64,000 nucleotides of DNA from Ferrimonas senticii DSM 18821 (GCF_000422665.1 NZ_AUGM01000001.1:427352-491351), one strand, 5' to 3'; shown: positions 37,132-46,802, counted from the stretch's first letter. The notes: generated by a model not told the origin, from the sequence alone. Numbers and translations: made by a program.

Positions 37132-39044
37132 GCTTGATCCGCCTCAACAATGCCCAGCTGGCGTTTGGTCATATCCCGCTGCTGGACCATGCCGATTTTG
37201 TGCTAGAGCCAAACGAGCGCGTCTGTTTGGTGGGCCGCAACGGCGCCGGTAAATCCAGCCTGTTAAAAGTGTTGGCCGGCTTACAATTGCTGGACGATGG
37301 CACCATTAACATCAACAGCGAATTAAAGATCGCCTATCTGCCGCAGGATCCACCGCGAGCCGAAAGCGGCACCATCTTTGATTATGTCGCCCAAGGTTTG
37401 GCAGAAGTGGGCGAGATCATTGCTGCCTTCGAACAAGCCAGCAAATTGGTCGAGCAAGATCCATCCGAAGCCAACCTAAACCGCATGGCCCGTGCCCAAG
37501 AGGGGATGGATCACCACAACGGCTGGCAGTTTGAAACTCGCATCGAGCAAACTCTGTCGCACCTTGAACTCAACCCAACCACGCCGATCGCCGAACTGTC
37601 CGGTGGCTGGCAGCGTCGTGCCGCCTTGGCCCGTGCGCTGGTACAAGCACCGGATGTATTGCTGCTGGATGAGCCAACCAACCACTTGGACATCGATGCC
37701 ATCGAATGGCTTGAAACCTTGCTTAAAGGCTTTGCCGGTTCAATTGTGTTTATCAGTCACGACCGTGGCTTTATTCGCAATATGGCTACGCGGATTGTCG
37801 ATCTGGATCGGGGCCAGATCTTAAGTTTCCCAGGCAACTACGCCACCTACCTTGAAGGAAAAGAGGAAGCGCTGCGGGTCGAAGAACTGCAAGCGGCTGA
37901 GTTTGATAAGAAACTGGCCAAAGAGGAAACCTGGATCCGCCAGGGGATCAAAGCCCGTCGTACCCGCAACGAGGGCCGAGTTCGTGCCCTAAAAGCATTG
38001 CGTGTAGAACGCTCTGAACGGATCACCCGCCTTGGCAACGCCAACATGAGCGTCAACCAAGCGGCCAAGTCCGGCAAGTTGGTGTTCGATGTCGAAAACA
38101 TGAGTTTCGGTTACCCGAACCAACTGATTGCCAAAGACTTTACCACTGCGGTAATGCGTGGCGAGCGGATCGCGCTAATCGGCCCGAACGGTTGCGGTAA
38201 ATCGACCCTGATTAAGATCCTATTGGATAAGATCCAGCCGCAAGAGGGCACGGTAAAGCAGGGCACCAAGCTGGAAGTGGCGTACTTTGATCAGCACCGT
38301 TTGGCGCTGGATCCAAGCAAAACCGTTCAAGATAACGTCGCTGATGGCAAATCATCGGTGCTAGTAAACGGCAAAGACCGTCACGTTCTTAGCTACCTGC
38401 AAGACTTCTTGTTCGCCCCGGCTCGCGCTCGCAGCCCGGTATCATCGCTTTCTGGTGGTGAGAAAAACCGCCTGCTGCTAGCCAAGTTGTTCTTAAAGCC
38501 AGCTAACTTGTTGGTGATGGATGAACCAACCAACGATCTGGATGTCGAAACGCTGGAACTGCTGGAAGCGAAACTGGCTGAATTCGACGGCACCTTGTTG
38601 GTGGTATCGCACGATCGTGAGTTTATCGACAACACCGTTACCAGCACCTGGTGGTTCTACGGCGATGGCCAGTGGCAAGAATATATCGGTGGTTACCAAG
38701 ACGCGGTCAATCTGGGCGCCCAGTTCTACCGTGAGGCGGCACAACCTGCGACCGTCGCTGTTGTCGCGGCGCCTGCGCCGACACCAGCGCAACCAACAAA
38801 ACCTGTTGTTAACAAAGCCAAAAAGTTATCATACAAGTTACAACGAGAGCTGGAAGCTCTGCCGGCCAAGCTAGAAGCTTTGGAAGCGGAGATTGACGCC
38901 TTACAACAAATAATCTCAGAACCAAGCTTCTTCAGCGGTGACCAACAACAAGTCAACGACACCATGAAGCAGCTGGCTGAGAAAGAACTACAACTTGAGC
39001 AAGACTTGGAGCGCTGGGAGGAACTCGAAGCACTCCAAGAATAA
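37128..39044 (+). CDS. uup: ABC-F family ATPase Uup
   Basis: Soluble tandem ATP-binding protein of the ABC-F class, which acts on ribosomes or DNA; Uup loss raises transposon excision in E. coli. The first cassette has GRNGAGKSS, LSGGWQRR and DEPTNHLD; the second has GPNGCGKST, LSGGEKNR and DEPTNDLD. The C-terminal coiled coil (from about residue 560) is the Uup-specific DNA-binding part. ATG 37128 is chosen over the open frame from 37080 for the GGGAG upstream and the ATGA overlap. 638 residues, E. coli 635. Confidence 0.95.
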   Translation: MSLIRLNNAQLAFGHIPLLDHADFVLEPNERVCLVGRNGAGKSSLLKVLAGLQLLDDGTININSELKIAYLPQDPPRAESGTIFDYVAQGLAEVGEIIAAFEQASKLVEQDPSEANLNRMARAQEGMDHHNGWQFETRIEQTLSHLELNPTTPIAELSGGWQRRAALARALVQAPDVLLLDEPTNHLDIDAIEWLETLLKGFAGSIVFISHDRGFIRNMATRIVDLDRGQILSFPGNYATYLEGKEEALRVEELQAAEFDKKLAKEETWIRQGIKARRTRNEGRVRALKALRVERSERITRLGNANMSVNQAAKSGKLVFDVENMSFGYPNQLIAKDFTTAVMRGERIALIGPNGCGKSTLIKILLDKIQPQEGTVKQGTKLEVAYFDQHRLALDPSKTVQDNVADGKSSVLVNGKDRHVLSYLQDFLFAPARARSPVSSLSGGEKNRLLLAKLFLKPANLLVMDEPTNDLDVETLELLEAKLAEFDGTLLVVSHDREFIDNTVTSTWWFYGDGQWQEYIGGYQDAVNLGAQFYREAAQPATVAVVAAPAPTPAQPTKPVVNKAKKLSYKLQRELEALPAKLEALEAEIDALQQIISEPSFFSGDQQQVNDTMKQLAEKELQLEQDLERWEELEALQE

Positions 39045-39061
39045 GGCTTTCAAGGGGATTT

Positions 39062-40813
39062 ATGAGCCATAAGTATTATCGAGTAGCACCGTTAGCCGCT
39101 GCGATCACCGCCGCACTCTCTTTTTCAGTTAGCGCCGTGGGCATACCAACGGCCTATGAGATAGTCGAGGGGCCGCTAACGCTCGATAATACCGACAGCG
39201 CCGTCGGTGTTAGCACCGACGGCGCTGCTTTATTTGGCGAGTCACAGTCTGCAACCGCGACGCCAAGTACATCTATTCCCTTCCTTGGCAGCAGTTTTAT
39301 TTTTCAAGACGAAGCGTTCATCTCAATCAATGGTCAAATTGAACCAGCAGCTGAGCCAAACGTTGATCCTGAAACCGTTGACCCGCTAACCCCTCGGATC
39401 AGTGCTTTTCTGAATGGCACACAAGGGACGAATCTGTTTGGTAACGTCACTGCGCCGATGCAAACTGTCGAGACAACAGCGACCGACAGTGACGAGTCGT
39501 CAAAGCGTTTTTACCGTGATTACGAGCTTCGAGCGTTCATCAAAACGCCGGACGCTCTTACCTTCTTAAATCCAAGCGCAGATAGCATCACTTATAATGC
39601 GCCATTGGAGCCAGATGGCGATGATTCGACAACCGAAAGTAATGAGACCGTCGCTTTGACCGTTGGTGGGTTATCGTCGGTATCCGGTATTGATGGTGAT
39701 CTGGCGGTAGGCAGCAGCACGGTTGAGTTAACCGATAGTGCCAAAACCGCCCTTAATAACTGCGTTGATACCACCATTGCCATTAACGACGATGCCAATA
39801 AAGCCAAAGCCCGTGCGGTCTGTGTCCAGGCTAGCCAGAATAACGGCCAAGTGGCGTATCAAACCCAAGCCAGCTTTTGGAGTATTGGCAGCGTTGTCGC
39901 TCCCAACAGTGATACGGGTATCGAGCCAACCCTGTTGCCACTCGGTTTTGACCCGGCTGACGGTATTAGCGCCAGCTCGCAAGCCTTTGCTATCAATAGC
40001 GCCAGCCAACACGTCGTTGGCCAGAGCACCCGGGTAACCGGCAGCGGCGACGAGCAAGCGGTGATTGCCGGCGGCCCGTGGGCGACCTATTGGAATATAA
40101 CCAGTGTGGTCAACAGCGAACGACAACTTACTAACTCGGATGTCACTTTTGTTGGCCCTACCTTTGCTGATGACGAACGCTACCGCGCTTCGGATCTGGT
40201 GGCGATTAATGATAAGGGCATCGCCATTGGCAATCTCGCTTTGTTTGATGGCGATCTCGAGTTTGGTTTTATCAACACTGCTGAAAACCAACAACAATTT
40301 ACCGTGCCAACACTGTCATCATCGCTGCCAGTGCGGGTCAGCAGCATCAATAACAACGACATCGTCGTTGGTTATCAAGAGGTGCAAAGCGTTGCGTCCT
40401 TTGCTAACGCGAAACATGGCTTTATTTACGATCTGGATCTTGATGACAGCAATACCGACCAAGCTCCAACTAACCTTAACCACCTCTTAACCTGTGAGTC
40501 ACTCGATCTGAGTGACGAACCTCTTGAAGATGGCCGCAAACTGGCGAACATCATCATCACCAACGCCAGTCATATTGACGATGACGGTAATATCGCCGCT
40601 ACCGTTACTCAGCGAGTAGAAACTGATGGGCAAACTCAGGTACTGAGCCGTGCGGTATTGCTAAAACCGGTTATCGATGGCACCAGCGCTTGTGATCCAA
40701 GCACGGTCGCTTACGGGCAAGATTTCGGTAAGCATGAACGCCAAGGCGCCAGCTTCGGTTGGTGGGCGCTGTTACTGGCACCAATGGTGTGGTTGCGCCG
40801 TCGCTTTGGTTGA
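39062..40813 (+). CDS. DUF3466 surface protein with GlyGly-CTERM-like tail
   Basis: A 583-residue exported protein: signal peptide about 1-25, then a Thr/Asp/Ser-rich extracellular region with repeated GVSTDG/INSASQHVVGQS/INDKGIAIGN-type segments. The C-terminus reads GASFGWWALLLAPMVWLRRR: a small-residue-rich stretch, one membrane helix and an arginine cluster. This is the layout of GlyGly-CTERM signals, which are processed by rhombosortase and accompany type II secretion. The family position after uup is typical of Shewanella. Function beyond cell-surface location is unknown. Confidence 0.82.
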   Translation: MSHKYYRVAPLAAAITAALSFSVSAVGIPTAYEIVEGPLTLDNTDSAVGVSTDGAALFGESQSATATPSTSIPFLGSSFIFQDEAFISINGQIEPAAEPNVDPETVDPLTPRISAFLNGTQGTNLFGNVTAPMQTVETTATDSDESSKRFYRDYELRAFIKTPDALTFLNPSADSITYNAPLEPDGDDSTTESNETVALTVGGLSSVSGIDGDLAVGSSTVELTDSAKTALNNCVDTTIAINDDANKAKARAVCVQASQNNGQVAYQTQASFWSIGSVVAPNSDTGIEPTLLPLGFDPADGISASSQAFAINSASQHVVGQSTRVTGSGDEQAVIAGGPWATYWNITSVVNSERQLTNSDVTFVGPTFADDERYRASDLVAINDKGIAIGNLALFDGDLEFGFINTAENQQQFTVPTLSSSLPVRVSSINNNDIVVGYQEVQSVASFANAKHGFIYDLDLDDSNTDQAPTNLNHLLTCESLDLSDEPLEDGRKLANIIITNASHIDDDGNIAATVTQRVETDGQTQVLSRAVLLKPVIDGTSACDPSTVAYGQDFGKHERQGASFGWWALLLAPMVWLRRRFG

Positions 40814-40833
40814 TAGCACGCTTGCATCACCCC

Positions 40834-40858
40834 AAAGAGCGCCACGGCGCTCTTTTTC
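40834..40858 (+). terminator. Terminator after the DUF3466 gene
   Basis: AAAGAGCGCC (40834-40843) pairs with GGCGCTCTTT (40846-40855), then TT. Confidence 0.9.
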
Positions 40859-41022
40859 ATTAAAAAGTAATCTTGTTATCTCATAGCCTTAACAAATTGT
40901 TGCTGATAACCCCGGGCAGGGTGGTTGATCTTGAACCAAGATCGAGCAACTATGAGGTGTCGGCCGTGAGGCCCCGTTGTATGTTTACTCAACACAACTG
41001 AAGCAAGAAAGGTGGAATGCCA

Positions 41023-41199
41023 ATGAAGCGACAGAAACGGGATAAAATGGAGCGAGCCTATGCTCGCGGTTACCAAGCTGGCTTGACCGGGCGCTCGAAA
41101 GAGCTGTGCCCCTATCAATCCGTCGACGTTAAAAGCCAATGGCTCGGTGGCTGGCGAGAAGCCATAGACGGCAAGATAACCGGACTGTTCAACAAATAA
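41023..41199 (+). CDS. rmf: Ribosome modulation factor
   Basis: 58-residue protein that converts 70S ribosomes to inactive 100S dimers in stationary phase. MKRQKRDKMERAYARGYQAG, GRSKELCPYQ and SQWLGGWREA match E. coli RMF almost exactly. ATG 41023 is chosen over the ATG at 41017 because AAAGGTGG lies at the right distance and E. coli begins MKRQKRD. It lies upstream of gpx and fabA; in E. coli rmf is directly beside fabA. Confidence 0.96.
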   Translation: MKRQKRDKMERAYARGYQAGLTGRSKELCPYQSVDVKSQWLGGWREAIDGKITGLFNK

Positions 41200-41214
41200 C
41201 GAGACACTCCACCA

Positions 41215-41242
41215 CAAGCCCTCAACGTTGAGGGCTTGTTTG
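41215..41242 (+). terminator. Terminator after rmf
   Basis: CAAGCCCTCAAC (41215-41226) is directly followed by its complement to 41238, then TTTG. The loop must form from the central bases. Confidence 0.8.
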
Positions 41243-41392
41243 TATCTGGCAGGGACTGATACGGCCAAATCGATTTTGCCTAACGTACCGATAGGGGTCT
41301 TAATCAAAGACAAGGCGAACAATGTTGTTACTATCGGCGTACCAGAGACAGATTACTAACCTGTCGATTTTGACACAACAAAGGGAATAGGG

Positions 41393-41875
41393 ATGTCCGA
41401 TACCATCTACCAATTTGAAGCGGCGCTAAATAATGGCGCCAACACTAAACTCGACAGCTGGCAGGGTAAGGTGTTGTTAGTGGTGAATACCGCCAGTGCG
41501 TGTGGTTTTACGCCGCAGTACGAAGGGCTAGAAAAACTGCAACAGCAGTACGGCGAACGAGGTTTCAGCGTACTGGCTTTTCCTTGCAATCAGTTTGGAT
41601 CGCAGGAGCAGGGCAGTGATGAGGAGGTGAAGAACTTTTGCGATCTGCAGTTCAACATCAGCTTCCCACTGTTTAAAAAGATTGAGGTCAATGGTGCCAA
41701 TGCACTGCCACTGTATCAGTGGCTGAAAAAGCAAAAGGGCGGGATCTTAGGGGATAACATCAAATGGAACTTCACCAAGTTCCTGATCGACAGCAACGGC
41801 CATGTGGTCAAACGCTACGCGCCAACCACCAAGCCTGAAAATATCAAAGACGACATCGAAGCACTGCTGGGCTGA
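41393..41875 (+). CDS. Glutathione peroxidase family thiol peroxidase
   Basis: 160-residue thioredoxin-fold peroxidase of the BtuE/Gpx type. The peroxidatic position is a cysteine (C37 in NTASACGFT), with AFPCNQFGSQE (resolving-cysteine region) and IKWNFTKFLID supplying the Gln, Trp and Asn of the active site. A standard Cys codon is used, so no selenocysteine is involved. Electrons may come from thioredoxin rather than glutathione, as for bacterial Cys-Gpx. Stand-alone gene inserted between rmf and fabA. Confidence 0.92.
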   Translation: MSDTIYQFEAALNNGANTKLDSWQGKVLLVVNTASACGFTPQYEGLEKLQQQYGERGFSVLAFPCNQFGSQEQGSDEEVKNFCDLQFNISFPLFKKIEVNGANALPLYQWLKKQKGGILGDNIKWNFTKFLIDSNGHVVKRYAPTTKPENIKDDIEALLG

Positions 41876-41902
41876 TTATATGCACTAGCTGGCGATTGCC
41901 AT

Positions 41903-41938
41903 AAAAACAGGCCGCGTAACTACGCGGCCTGCTGTTTT
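41903..41938. terminator. Bidirectional terminator between gpx and fabA
   Basis: CAGGCCGCGTA (41908-41918) pairs with TACGCGGCCTG (41921-41931). CTGTTTT follows on +, and five T follow on -, serving both converging genes. Confidence 0.88.
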
Positions 41939-41960
41939 GCAAGATAGGGCGACAATGCCA

Positions 41961-42497
41961 CTAAAACGCTGAGGTATCTTGGAACACGCCGACTTTGAGA
42001 TCGGTAGCGCTGTAGATTGTGCGGCCATCAACTTCCAAGGTGGCGTCGGCCATGCCCATCACCAACTTGCGGTTGATCACCCGCTTTAGATCCAACCGAT
42101 AAGTCACCTTCTTAGCGGTTGGTAATACCTGACCGGTAAATTTAACCTCACCAACGCCCAGAGCGCGGCCTTTGCCTTCGGCACCTTGCCATGCCAAGAA
42201 GAATCCCACCAACTGCCACATCGCATCCAAACCAAGACAGCCCGGCATGACTGGGTCGCCTTCAAAGTGGCAATCGAAGAACCACAGATCCGGATTGATG
42301 TCGAGTTCGGCTACCAGTTCACCTTTGCCATAGCGACCGCCTTCACTGCTGATGTGGATGATCCGATCCAGCATCAGCATGTTGTCTTTTGGCAGGCGCG
42401 GGGAGTTGTTGCTGAATAACTGGCCGAGACCACTGTCGATCAACTCTTCCTTGGTAAATGATGCGCAGTTTGTTGCGATTGCTTCGGCTAGTGCCAT
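41961..42497 (-). CDS. fabA: 3-hydroxydecanoyl-ACP dehydratase/isomerase
   Basis: Makes trans-2- and cis-3-decenoyl-ACP, the entry to unsaturated fatty acids. The hot-dog fold active site is in [20 protein letters not shown] (His and Asp), followed by [21 protein letters not shown] (read in parts) and the ending [12 protein letters not shown] identical to E. coli. The first 15 residues exceed the E. coli start, so the true start could be a few codons inside. The order fabA-lonH on the same strand is as in E. coli. Confidence 0.96.
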   Translation of the reverse strand: MALAEAIATNCASFTKEELIDSGLGQLFSNNSPRLPKDNMLMLDRIIHISSEGGRYGKGELVAELDINPDLWFFDCHFEGDPVMPGCLGLDAMWQLVGFFLAWQGAEGKGRALGVGEVKFTGQVLPTAKKVTYRLDLKRVINRKLVMGMADATLEVDGRTIYSATDLKVGVFQDTSAF

Positions 42498-42565
42498 GGT
42501 GTTGTAGCTCTCTAATTTTGAAGGACCTTCAGATTAGCGAACAACTGTACACTGAACAACTCCGA

Positions 42566-44323
42566 TCAGCTGTTACCGAACAAGCGATCTCTCAGACGCG
42601 CTAACCAACTTGGTGGCAGTTCTGGACCGCCGGCCATCAGATCGAGTCGTTGTTGAACTTTGCCGTACAGGGTGTTGTCAGCAAAGCGATTATCCTCATC
42701 CGCTTGGCCAACCTCTTCATCGGTCAACAGCGCTAAAGCGTCTTCGACTTTATCGACATGATAAAGATGGAATTTGCCCGCCGCGACGGCATCAACCACA
42801 TCTTGGTCCAAGTTCAGCTGACACAAGTTCGCCGTAGGAACAATCACCCCTTGCTCTCCCGTCAAGCCGCGGTAACGACATAGATGGAAGAAGCCCTCGA
42901 TCTTTTCATTAATGCCGCCAATCGCTTGCACATTACCGAACTGGTCAATTGCGCCGGTCAGTGCCAGCGATTGTTTTACTTCGACATCAGCAATAGTAGA
43001 GATCAAACAGCAGTATTCTGCGAGTGAGGCACTGTCACCATCAATGGTTTGATAAGATTGTTCAAAGACAATGTTGGCACTTAAGTGCAGCGGCTCGTCT
43101 TGACCAAAAATACGGTATAAACAGGCAGATAGGATCATCATCCCTTTGGCGTGAATGTTGCCGCCGAGTTCTGATTTGCGCTCGATGTCAGCCACTTCGC
43201 CATCACCGTAGTGGACCGAAACGGTGATCCGCGCTGGTTCGCCAAAGCTGTGGCCAAGGTAATCGACAACGGTTAAGCCGTTAATCTGGCCAATCTCTTT
43301 GCCGCTGGTCTCAACTCGTACCATCGCTTCTTCGACGTTACGTTGAGCGTAGATCTCGACACTGTTATGGCGCCGCTGTTTAGCTTGCAGTGCCGCGTCA
43401 ATGGCCACGGCGGTGAGCGCTTGGCTATTATCGGCTTGCGCCAGCAGTTGCCCAAGCTCATGCCAACACAACGTCAGCCGATGCTGATGCTCGCATAAAC
43501 GTGAGGCGAACAATGCCAGTCGGTCAACCCCACAATCGGTTAACGCTTGGCCGGTGTAAGCCAAGGCAACGTTGTTGGCCGCCTGGGCCCACAGCATCTC
43601 ATCTTGATCTTCATCTACGAACCATTCCGGCTGGATCTCAGCCAGTAGGCTCAGGTGATCAGCAAATTCCGGATCATAACCATGCAGGGCATCGTAGCTA
43701 AGCACATCACCCATGATCACCACTTTGCAGGTGACCGGCACGCGCACGGCGCTGCCACTAAACGCGATATAGCCGCGCTTTAGTGCTTCTTTGATAATGT
43801 GCCAGCGGCTTGGCTTATCGATTAAGCCATCCGCCGGTAATACCAATACCTCACAGCTGGCCAACAGGCCAGGGAAGTAGTGGCCTTGCTTGTCCAAGGT
43901 GCCGATCAAGGTTTTACGGGATAGCGGCTGATCGATGAACTTGATCCGCTCCAGTCGCTGCAATTCGGTAACGCTACCATCGTCTTTTCGAGCGGCAAAT
44001 TCATCAGCGCTGAATTTTGCCAGTTGCTGCGCGCCATCTTGCTCAATCGCCACCAAGTGCCCAGCCTGTTTAACCAACGGTTGCTGTGCTTCCAAAGCGC
44101 GGATCAACGCTTCACTGTCAAAACCACCAATGGTAGAGAGAAACAGTTGTTGGCCGCGACAACGGGTAAACAACGACCACGCATCGATACAACGCTGTTG
44201 GCCCAGCAGCCAAGGGGATTGTTCGATAGCAGTTGGGATGCCGATGGCAAAATGTGGCTGTAAAGCCGAAGGCGATAAACGCAGCGATTGCAAAGTAGAC
44301 AGCTCCGCAGGGAAAACCCTCAT
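42566..44323 (-). CDS. Lon-like ATP-independent-type protease, LonH/YcbZ family
   Basis: 585 residues, as E. coli YcbZ (LonH). The N-terminal half is a degenerate AAA region without a classical Walker A. The C-terminal S16 protease domain shows the catalytic serine in QTIDGDSASLAEY and the lysine in INEKIEGFFHLC, plus GAIDQFGNVQAIGG. Physiological substrates are unknown. It is transcribed with or ahead of fabA (68-base gap) and shares a 91-base divergent promoter region with the LexA-boxed recombinase. Confidence 0.9.
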   Translation of the reverse strand: MRVFPAELSTLQSLRLSPSALQPHFAIGIPTAIEQSPWLLGQQRCIDAWSLFTRCRGQQLFLSTIGGFDSEALIRALEAQQPLVKQAGHLVAIEQDGAQQLAKFSADEFAARKDDGSVTELQRLERIKFIDQPLSRKTLIGTLDKQGHYFPGLLASCEVLVLPADGLIDKPSRWHIIKEALKRGYIAFSGSAVRVPVTCKVVIMGDVLSYDALHGYDPEFADHLSLLAEIQPEWFVDEDQDEMLWAQAANNVALAYTGQALTDCGVDRLALFASRLCEHQHRLTLCWHELGQLLAQADNSQALTAVAIDAALQAKQRRHNSVEIYAQRNVEEAMVRVETSGKEIGQINGLTVVDYLGHSFGEPARITVSVHYGDGEVADIERKSELGGNIHAKGMMILSACLYRIFGQDEPLHLSANIVFEQSYQTIDGDSASLAEYCCLISTIADVEVKQSLALTGAIDQFGNVQAIGGINEKIEGFFHLCRYRGLTGEQGVIVPTANLCQLNLDQDVVDAVAAGKFHLYHVDKVEDALALLTDEEVGQADEDNRFADNTLYGKVQQRLDLMAGGPELPPSWLARLRDRLFGNS

Positions 44324-44385
44324 TCTATCACAGCTACCGCAATTTCAACGGCTTGGCGGTGGTGAAGTGACGTTTTATCGCTATA

Positions 44386-44401
44386 CTGTATGCATGTACA
44401 G
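44386..44401. promoter_or_regulatory. LexA-type operator (SOS box 2) before the recombinase
   Basis: CTGTATGCATGTACAG is a full palindrome matching the LexA consensus and extends to CTGTA-N6-TACAG. It ends 13 bases before the ATG of the recombinase, and a TATACT -10-like hexamer (44382-44387) overlaps it, which is how LexA normally blocks promoters. The divergent lonH-like gene could also feel it. Confidence 0.8.
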
Positions 44402-44414
44402 TTAAGGAAAAAAC

Positions 44415-45686
44415 ATGAGTTTTGCCCACCCATTGTTCGACACTGTCGAACGCTTCGAACAGATTAATGATGCCATCAACCAAACCCTTGCAGGTTACAC
44501 CCTGCAGGTAAGCGCCGATGCTGGTTTGCTGTATGAACACGCCATCGACTGGCTGGTTGAACAAAAGCACAACGCCAACAATTACAAAAGCCACCGCAGC
44601 GAACTCACCACCTTTTTGATCTGGTGCTGGCAGGTGGCGCACGTCAGTGTCGCTGATGTCGATCGCAAGTGGCTTGGTCGTTATCTTGAGTTTTGCCAGG
44701 CGCCACCGAGCGAGTGGATCGGCTATCGCAACGTAGCGCAATTCAGTGGCAAAGAGGAGCGGTTACCCAACCCTAACTGGCGGCCGTTTCTTGGCAAACT
44801 GGCAGATAATGGCTTGCCACGGCCATACCTGTTATCGCCCGCCGCTATCAAAACCAAGTTGGCACTGTTGTCGGCGTTCTTTAGTTACCTTATCGAGATG
44901 GAGTACACCGAGCGCAATCCGGCAGCAACGCTGCTTCGCACTGGCCGCTTCGGCGTCAGTGCTGCGGTCAAACATGAAGACAATGAGCAGTTAAAAGCGT
45001 TTAGCGATCTGCAGTGGTCATATGTGATGCAGTATGCCGAGCAGCAACTTGAGCATGATCCACAGCAGCAGGGGCGCAGCTTATTTTTGGTGCAACTGCT
45101 TTACAGCTGTTATCTGCGGGTATCGGAAGTGGCGGCGCGGCCAGGTTATAGCCCAACCATGGGACAATTTCGCCGTGACCAAAAAACCGGAGTATGGGGC
45201 TTCTTTGTGCCGATAAGTAAAGGCGGTAAGAGTCGCACGGTAGCACTGTCGGATCAGATGTTGAGCGCACTTAAACGTTACCGCACCCAACTTGGCCTTA
45301 GTGAATTGCCAACGCCGCAAGAGCAAACGCCGCTGTTTATTCGTCATCGCGCCGCTGGTCGTGGACGTGACAGCGGCATTCGCAATGCCAACTTAGGTGT
45401 TCGGCAAATTCGTGAATTGGTCGATCAAATCATTGCCGGTGGCGCCGACTTGGCGATGGTCGATGGCTTTGACCAAGACGCCCGCGAGATGCGGGAACTC
45501 AGTGCCCACAGCTTGCGCCATTCGGGGATCTCCCACGACATCAATATTCACCAACGGCCGCTATCCCATGTGCAAGCCGATGCCGGCCACGACAGCATCG
45601 ACACCACCAGTAAATATCTACACACTTCGCGGGTTGAACGCCATCAAAGCGCTAAGGCCAAACCACTCAATTGGTTGGCGGATTAG
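44415..45686 (+). CDS. Tyrosine recombinase, probably SOS-controlled
   Basis: 423-residue phage-integrase-family recombinase. A SAM-like DNA-binding N-terminal part (about 35-200) precedes the catalytic domain. The full active set is visible: R235 (CYLRVSEVA), the beta-hairpin lysine near 272 (SKGGKSR), H365 and R368 (HSLRHSG), H392 (GHDSIDTTS) and nucleophile Y401. AAGGAAAAAAC precedes the ATG. It is neither XerC/XerD-like in neighbourhood nor an IntI, since no integron cassette or attC-like array follows. It converges on a second recombinase with 14 bases between the stops. Confidence 0.9.
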   Translation: MSFAHPLFDTVERFEQINDAINQTLAGYTLQVSADAGLLYEHAIDWLVEQKHNANNYKSHRSELTTFLIWCWQVAHVSVADVDRKWLGRYLEFCQAPPSEWIGYRNVAQFSGKEERLPNPNWRPFLGKLADNGLPRPYLLSPAAIKTKLALLSAFFSYLIEMEYTERNPAATLLRTGRFGVSAAVKHEDNEQLKAFSDLQWSYVMQYAEQQLEHDPQQQGRSLFLVQLLYSCYLRVSEVAARPGYSPTMGQFRRDQKTGVWGFFVPISKGGKSRTVALSDQMLSALKRYRTQLGLSELPTPQEQTPLFIRHRAAGRGRDSGIRNANLGVRQIRELVDQIIAGGADLAMVDGFDQDAREMRELSAHSLRHSGISHDINIHQRPLSHVQADAGHDSIDTTSKYLHTSRVERHQSAKAKPLNWLAD

Positions 45687-45700
45687 CGCTTTAGTTGGTG

Positions 45701-46699
45701 TTAATACAAACCGGCACCGGGGTGATTGCTGAATAGACCGCACTCATCCAAGTACAACATCAAGGTCTTAGGATCTTTATGGCCGGAAACTTTCATCACC
45801 TCACTGATTGGCGCGCCGCGGGACAGCGCCGAATCGATAAAGCCGCGGCGTAAGGAGTGGCCGCGGATCTCAGCACTTAAATGGCCGCAACGTTTTTGAA
45901 TGATCCGGGCGATAGATGTCGGGTGCATCGGCTTCGCCAAAGGCGAGCCATTACGATTAGCGCGGCGAAGTAGGGGGCCGAAATGGGCACCGACTTGGGC
46001 AAGATAACGTTCCAACAATCGCAACGGGCAAGTTTCCGGAGTACGGCCGGCAACAATCTGCAACTGGCTGTATTCGTTGCGGCGTTTTCGCTGTTCAAAA
46101 CCAATTACTGCACCTTGTGGGTACAGTTGGATGTGTTCAATTTGAATACTAGCCAAATCGCTGACTCGCATCGCTCCGGCAAAACCTAAGGCTATCACCA
46201 ATTTATCCCGCAGTTCTACGAAACTCTGCTCGGTAAAATCCTGCAATAATGGGGTTAGCCATTGGGCTTGTAATCCGGCAGCCCGTTTCGGTTTTGATGG
46301 CAGCAGCCGAGCAATACCCGCCAATTGTTGGGCAACGATCGGATCGCGGGCAGGGTTGTTGTGCGGCACGATTTGATCAAAGAACCACTTGGCTGAGGTA
46401 TAGCGCCGGCGAATGCTCCGGACCGCCAAAGCACTGCCGCGATACAGTTCTGACTCGTCGGTTTGACTGTTGTACTTTAAGCGGTTTAGAGCGTTGTCGG
46501 TGGCCATATGACTGAGCCACAAACAGATATCGGCGGCGGTCGGCGCCTTACTATTTACCCCATGAGCCTGACACCACACCAGCCACTGACGCAGATCCGA
46601 TTGCCGCGCTAACCACGTCTTGGGGGCAACTCGAGCGCGATGAATTTCGGCTAAACGGTCGAGATCTTGCTGATCAATGCGCGCAGTAAAGTGCGGCAT
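45701..46699 (-). CDS. Second tyrosine recombinase, convergent to the first
   Basis: About 332 residues from ATG 46699. The frame is open upstream to TTG 46771, with GTG 46741 as an alternative; no start has a good ribosome site. The catalytic residues are R178 (GAMRVSDLA), H281 and R284 (HSLRRGF), H307 (SGHKDPKTL) and Y316 (MLYLDE). It is not a duplicate of the first recombinase: sequences differ throughout outside the motifs. A perfect inverted repeat lies about 100 bases upstream of its start. Likely transcribed after the ribbon-helix-helix gene. Confidence 0.87.
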   Translation of the reverse strand: MPHFTARIDQQDLDRLAEIHRARVAPKTWLARQSDLRQWLVWCQAHGVNSKAPTAADICLWLSHMATDNALNRLKYNSQTDESELYRGSALAVRSIRRRYTSAKWFFDQIVPHNNPARDPIVAQQLAGIARLLPSKPKRAAGLQAQWLTPLLQDFTEQSFVELRDKLVIALGFAGAMRVSDLASIQIEHIQLYPQGAVIGFEQRKRRNEYSQLQIVAGRTPETCPLRLLERYLAQVGAHFGPLLRRANRNGSPLAKPMHPTSIARIIQKRCGHLSAEIRGHSLRRGFIDSALSRGAPISEVMKVSGHKDPKTLMLYLDECGLFSNHPGAGLY

Positions 46700-46802
46700 C
46701 AGTGCGGTGTTGGGATCCCGCTGAAGTTGAACTAAATCCACAGAACTTGGATAAATTATTAATATAAACAATAAGTTGACGGATGATACTGAGCCTTATT
46801 CA

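Noticed and set aside
41393-41875. Selenocysteine glutathione peroxidase
   Set aside because: The active-site codon is TGT (Cys) and no in-frame TGA occurs there.
42497-42565. FabR/FadR operator before fabA
   Set aside because: GTACAC-like and GAAGGACCTTC words are present but do not make the known palindromes at correct spacing.
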